A stretch of 64,000 nucleotides of DNA from CAZBMD01 sp964493325 (GTDB lineage: Bacteria; Babelota; Babeliae; Babelales; RVW-14). The translations under genes and the position numbers were made by a program. The stretch is from contig CAZBMD010000009.1 of assembly GCA_964493325.1 (NCBI GenBank), positions 1 through 64,000 on the forward strand, given 5' to 3'. Shown here piece by piece: positions 61,693 through 64,000 of the stretch (its first letter is position 1; every line of letters begins with the position of its first letter). The notes beneath the pieces are model-generated. The model made no database searches. It saw only the letters and a program-made list of their open reading frames with translations, and had not been told where the DNA came from.

Positions 61693-62243
61693 CAGCAACT
61701 CCCTCGCAAGTAATCAAACCCAGAGTAGACGGTTAGCACCACAACACAAAAAACCATAATTTTTGCAGCAGCGGCAACAGCAAGGTACCATACAGCTTGA
61801 TTATGCTGACCAAGTAACAAGCAAAAAAACATCAAATAAAGAGCTATAAATTGAAGGAATGTTTTGCTTTTTGCTAACAAGGATGTCTCAAGCGGCTTGA
61901 CGCCAGACATTTTTACAACGCGTAAACCAGTAATCAGGACATCACGCGCTACAACAATTAATACCGCCCACAGAGGAACAAAGCCAAGAATTGAAAATGA
62001 AAGAAGCGCCGTACAAACCAATATTTTGTCTGCAATAGGATCGAGAAAAGCTCCCCACAAAGATGATGCTGCATAGCGACGGGCATAGTACCCATCAAAA
62101 AGATCGGTCAAAGCTGCCGCAGAAAAAATGACCAGCGAGGTAAAAACATATGGCTCTCCTAAAAAAAGCGTCCATACAAATAGAGGGGTCAGAATAATGC
62201 GCAAAATAGAAAGAAAGTTAGGGACCGTTAATAATCTGTCCAC
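61692..62243 (-). CDS. pgsA: CDP-diacylglycerol--glycerol-3-phosphate phosphatidyltransferase PgsA
   Basis: Makes phosphatidylglycerophosphate. The 183-aa membrane protein has the N-terminal LTVPNFLSILRIILTPLFV and the CDP-alcohol motif DLFDGYYARRYAASSLWGAF, then LDPIADK, complete. The GTG start is 7 nt after GGAG. The one-base overlap with pgpA supports this copy as the true PgsA, rather than the related gene at 47453. Confidence 0.95.
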   Translation of the reverse strand: MDRLLTVPNFLSILRIILTPLFVWTLFLGEPYVFTSLVIFSAAALTDLFDGYYARRYAASSLWGAFLDPIADKILVCTALLSFSILGFVPLWAVLIVVARDVLITGLRVVKMSGVKPLETSLLAKSKTFLQFIALYLMFFCLLLGQHNQAVWYLAVAAAAKIMVFCVVVLTVYSGFDYLRGSC

Positions 62244-62267
62244 AAAAAGGCTCCAAACAAGCGGCTA

Positions 62268-62304
62268 AAGAAAAAGCCGTTCGCGATATAATCAGAAGAA
62301 CGGC
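62268..62304 (-). terminator. Rho-independent terminator after the surface-protein gene
   Basis: On the - strand, GCCGTTC (62304-62298) and GAACGGC (62282-62276) form a 7-bp stem with a 15-nt loop, followed by TTTTTCTTT. It lies 94 nt past the stop of the gene at 62398. Confidence 0.6.
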
Positions 62305-62397
62305 ATAATAATATCAAACACGGCCTTAGTATAAGCCTGTTTTTGAGAAGCGTGAATTACCTATAGCTAAAATTCAATGTTTAGCACAACGTTAAAA

Positions 62398-64000
62398 TTA
62401 GGGTGCGATCATTGCATGCACCAAATCCAACGCAAAGTATGATCCGGCAGCAATGCTGTGGTTGTTAAGTGGTCCTTCCAATGGAGGAATAGCTCCCATT
62501 TGTGGTTCATAGCTGACAATTCCCACGCCATCAAGACGACCATTATTCATATCAAAGTGAATTGGCAATTCTGCAGGGATAACTGTCGAAACTGTCTTAT
62601 TGCGACCAAGTAAGAACTCTCCTCCCTGCTGAATGAGGAATTGGGCGTTATCTCTAATGGTAAAATCTGTTAAATAGCCATAATCTATAAAATATCCTGT
62701 TGGTTGAACGCCATTGAGAGCATTGATTTCAAATATGCCACCATCGCCGATTTTTAGAATACCACTCTGCTCAAGCATCAAACGGTATTGAGCTTTGTGC
62801 ATAGTCAAACGAGCGATACCAGCAATAGATTCTTCGTTTAGAGCACGAGCAACATGCACAACAGCATTACGATTAATCAGAATATCAATATCATCCTGTG
62901 GTAATTTTTCTATAGAACCACCACATTGTGTAGAAGCCAGAGCCCCTTCTGGAGGTGAATTGCCAATTATTAAGTGTTGATCTCCTCCAACATTGATGCG
63001 CGCACCATCGTCAACCCACAAACGACCCCTGCCGCTGATGGTCATTGTTGCTGAATCGAATAATTGGGCAACAGCATTATCAGAGAAATAGAGAAGTGCT
63101 GTATTTGGACCAATATCATTACTTTCAAGTTTAATCGTAAATCCATCGGTAAAAATTACGGTACCAGTGCCCTTAAATCTAACGATAGTATTTTCTGGAA
63201 TAGTCAGCATGTTATTGCCAAGCGATGTATCAAAAATAATAGTTGCATCATCGGCTTCTTGATCAAATTCAAAAATCAATTCTGAATTTTCATCAACAAT
63301 AAATTGCCCTTGAACCATCAGCGTCTCGGTCACATGAACAACGTTATTATCGCCTCTGACAAAGATTGTATCATTTTGCTTAAGCGTTACATCGCTTTCT
63401 TTTTGAGACAATTTTCCGTTACCCAACATATATAAATTCAATGGAATGCTATCATCAATACCAAACTGAGAAATCTCACCATTTTCAACCTTAATATTCC
63501 CCAAACAAGCAGACTGCTGAACCTGGCCATTGACAACTAAATCGAAGAAACTTGGTAACGTGATCGCTCTAGATCTTTGGTTGCGTTGCTTCTTATTGAT
63601 TGCTTTGCGCTTGCTAGCAGTGCTTGCCTTGCTGTTATTTTTAAGGGAATTAAGGCTCTCGCTCATCTTACCTAAAAGCTCTTGACGCTCTTTATCTCGT
63701 TGCAACCCAATCGCTGTTATTACCCTGCGAGAAGGCTGTATTGATCTGATGAACGAAGCATCAATCGAATTAATTTGATCGGTATGCAACTGAAGCACAG
63801 AATCAAGAATGAGATCTGTAGAGGTCTGCTTGATAGGGAAGTTCAACAATTCCAAATGACGGCCACCAATAAAGGCGTTGGCGTCGGTGACAAATGAATT
63901 CTGACCTTCATTAACAATAGTTACCCAATAATCATCAAAAATTACACTTGCTCGAGCCATTGCAGAGCTGACAAACAATAAATTGTCTCCAAATATTATT
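62398..64000 (-). CDS. Beta-helix-like surface protein, N-terminus cut by the right edge
   Basis: The frame is open through the window edge, so the listed part (over 530 aa) is the C-terminal portion of a longer protein. Short strand-turn units recur (for example VTETLMVQGQFIVDENSELI, TIVRFKGTGTVIFTDGFTI, NAVAQLFDSATMTISGRGRL, ILKIGDGGIFEINALNG), as in right-handed beta helices of adhesins and passenger domains of autotransporters. A Lys/Ser/Arg-rich linker sits near the left of the visible part (KASTASKRKAINKKQ). No barrel is seen at the C-terminus, so a type V autotransporter is unlikely in this form. Function unknown. Confidence 0.65.
   Translation of the reverse strand, partial: IIFGDNLLFVSSAMARASVIFDDYWVTIVNEGQNSFVTDANAFIGGRHLELLNFPIKQTSTDLILDSVLQLHTDQINSIDASFIRSIQPSRRVITAIGLQRDKERQELLGKMSESLNSLKNNSKASTASKRKAINKKQRNQRSRAITLPSFFDLVVNGQVQQSACLGNIKVENGEISQFGIDDSIPLNLYMLGNGKLSQKESDVTLKQNDTIFVRGDNNVVHVTETLMVQGQFIVDENSELIFEFDQEADDATIIFDTSLGNNMLTIPENTIVRFKGTGTVIFTDGFTIKLESNDIGPNTALLYFSDNAVAQLFDSATMTISGRGRLWVDDGARINVGGDQHLIIGNSPPEGALASTQCGGSIEKLPQDDIDILINRNAVVHVARALNEESIAGIARLTMHKAQYRLMLEQSGILKIGDGGIFEINALNGVQPTGYFIDYGYLTDFTIRDNAQFLIQQGGEFLLGRNKTVSTVIPAELPIHFDMNNGRLDGVGIVSYEPQMGAIPPLEGPLNNHSIAAGSYFALDLVHAMIAP

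Overview
The window comes from a Gram-negative bacterium with a compact, AT-rich genome and many exported proteins of unknown function. Lipid A genes (lpxA, lpxI, lpxB), heptose activation (hldE), a beta-barrel protein ending in Phe, lipoproteins and peptidoglycan genes (murB, murD, ftsW, an amidase) show a double-membrane envelope. NhaA, homospermidine synthase, queuosine salvage (yhhQ-tgt), an archaeal-type ATP-dependent DNA ligase, an SD-repeat secreted protein and a secreted PP2C-like pseudophosphatase fit a host-associated lineage. My best guess is Candidatus Dependentiae (TM6/Babeliae). This is inference from gene content: no rRNA or marker phylogeny was possible here.

Layout. 1-7.1 kb: an M3 oligopeptidase lipoprotein, then two tandem paralogous secreted proteins of 766-778 aa. 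7.1-11.2 kb: small secreted proteins, a thioredoxin-fold protein without CxxC and a TPR lipoprotein. 11.3-18.7 kb (+ strand): dnaA, a two-repeat lipoprotein coupled to rsmH, spoVG, tRNA-Gln, the lpxA-Gfo/Idh-lpxI cluster and a GNAT. 18.7-25.6 kb (- strand): a large secreted orphan, then hldE-murD-ftsW. 25.7-31.5 kb: an HPS/KGPDC-like protein on +; tRNA-Leu, secD, tRNA-Met, plsY, DNA ligase and a secreted protein on -. 31.7-33.4 kb: a Nudix hydrolase and nhaA on +. 33.4-39.9 kb (- strand): argS-lepA-hspR-htpX, then homospermidine synthase. 40-46.6 kb: an outer-membrane protein, ssb, lpxB, the pseudophosphatase and a repeat-rich intergenic region. 46.2-52 kb: small signal-peptide/TM proteins, a CDP-alcohol phosphatidyltransferase, an exported HD hydrolase, yhhQ-tgt and murB. 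52.4-64 kb: a split AMIN/amidase pair, maf-dprA, gyrA, pgsA-pgpA and a beta-helix-like surface protein cut by the right edge.

The housekeeping genes cover replication, translation quality, envelope lipids, peptidoglycan, and secretion and membrane proteolysis. About twenty further genes encode exported proteins, most without a recognisable family. The observations I rate highest are a tRNA-Leu with an AAG anticodon, the secreted PP2C-fold protein lacking every metal-binding Asp, the near-identical 261-bp segment shared by the tandem paralogs, Tgt with an altered base pocket beside YhhQ, and the in-frame fission of an AMIN-amidase. I found no insertion sequence, phage, CRISPR array or classical defence locus.
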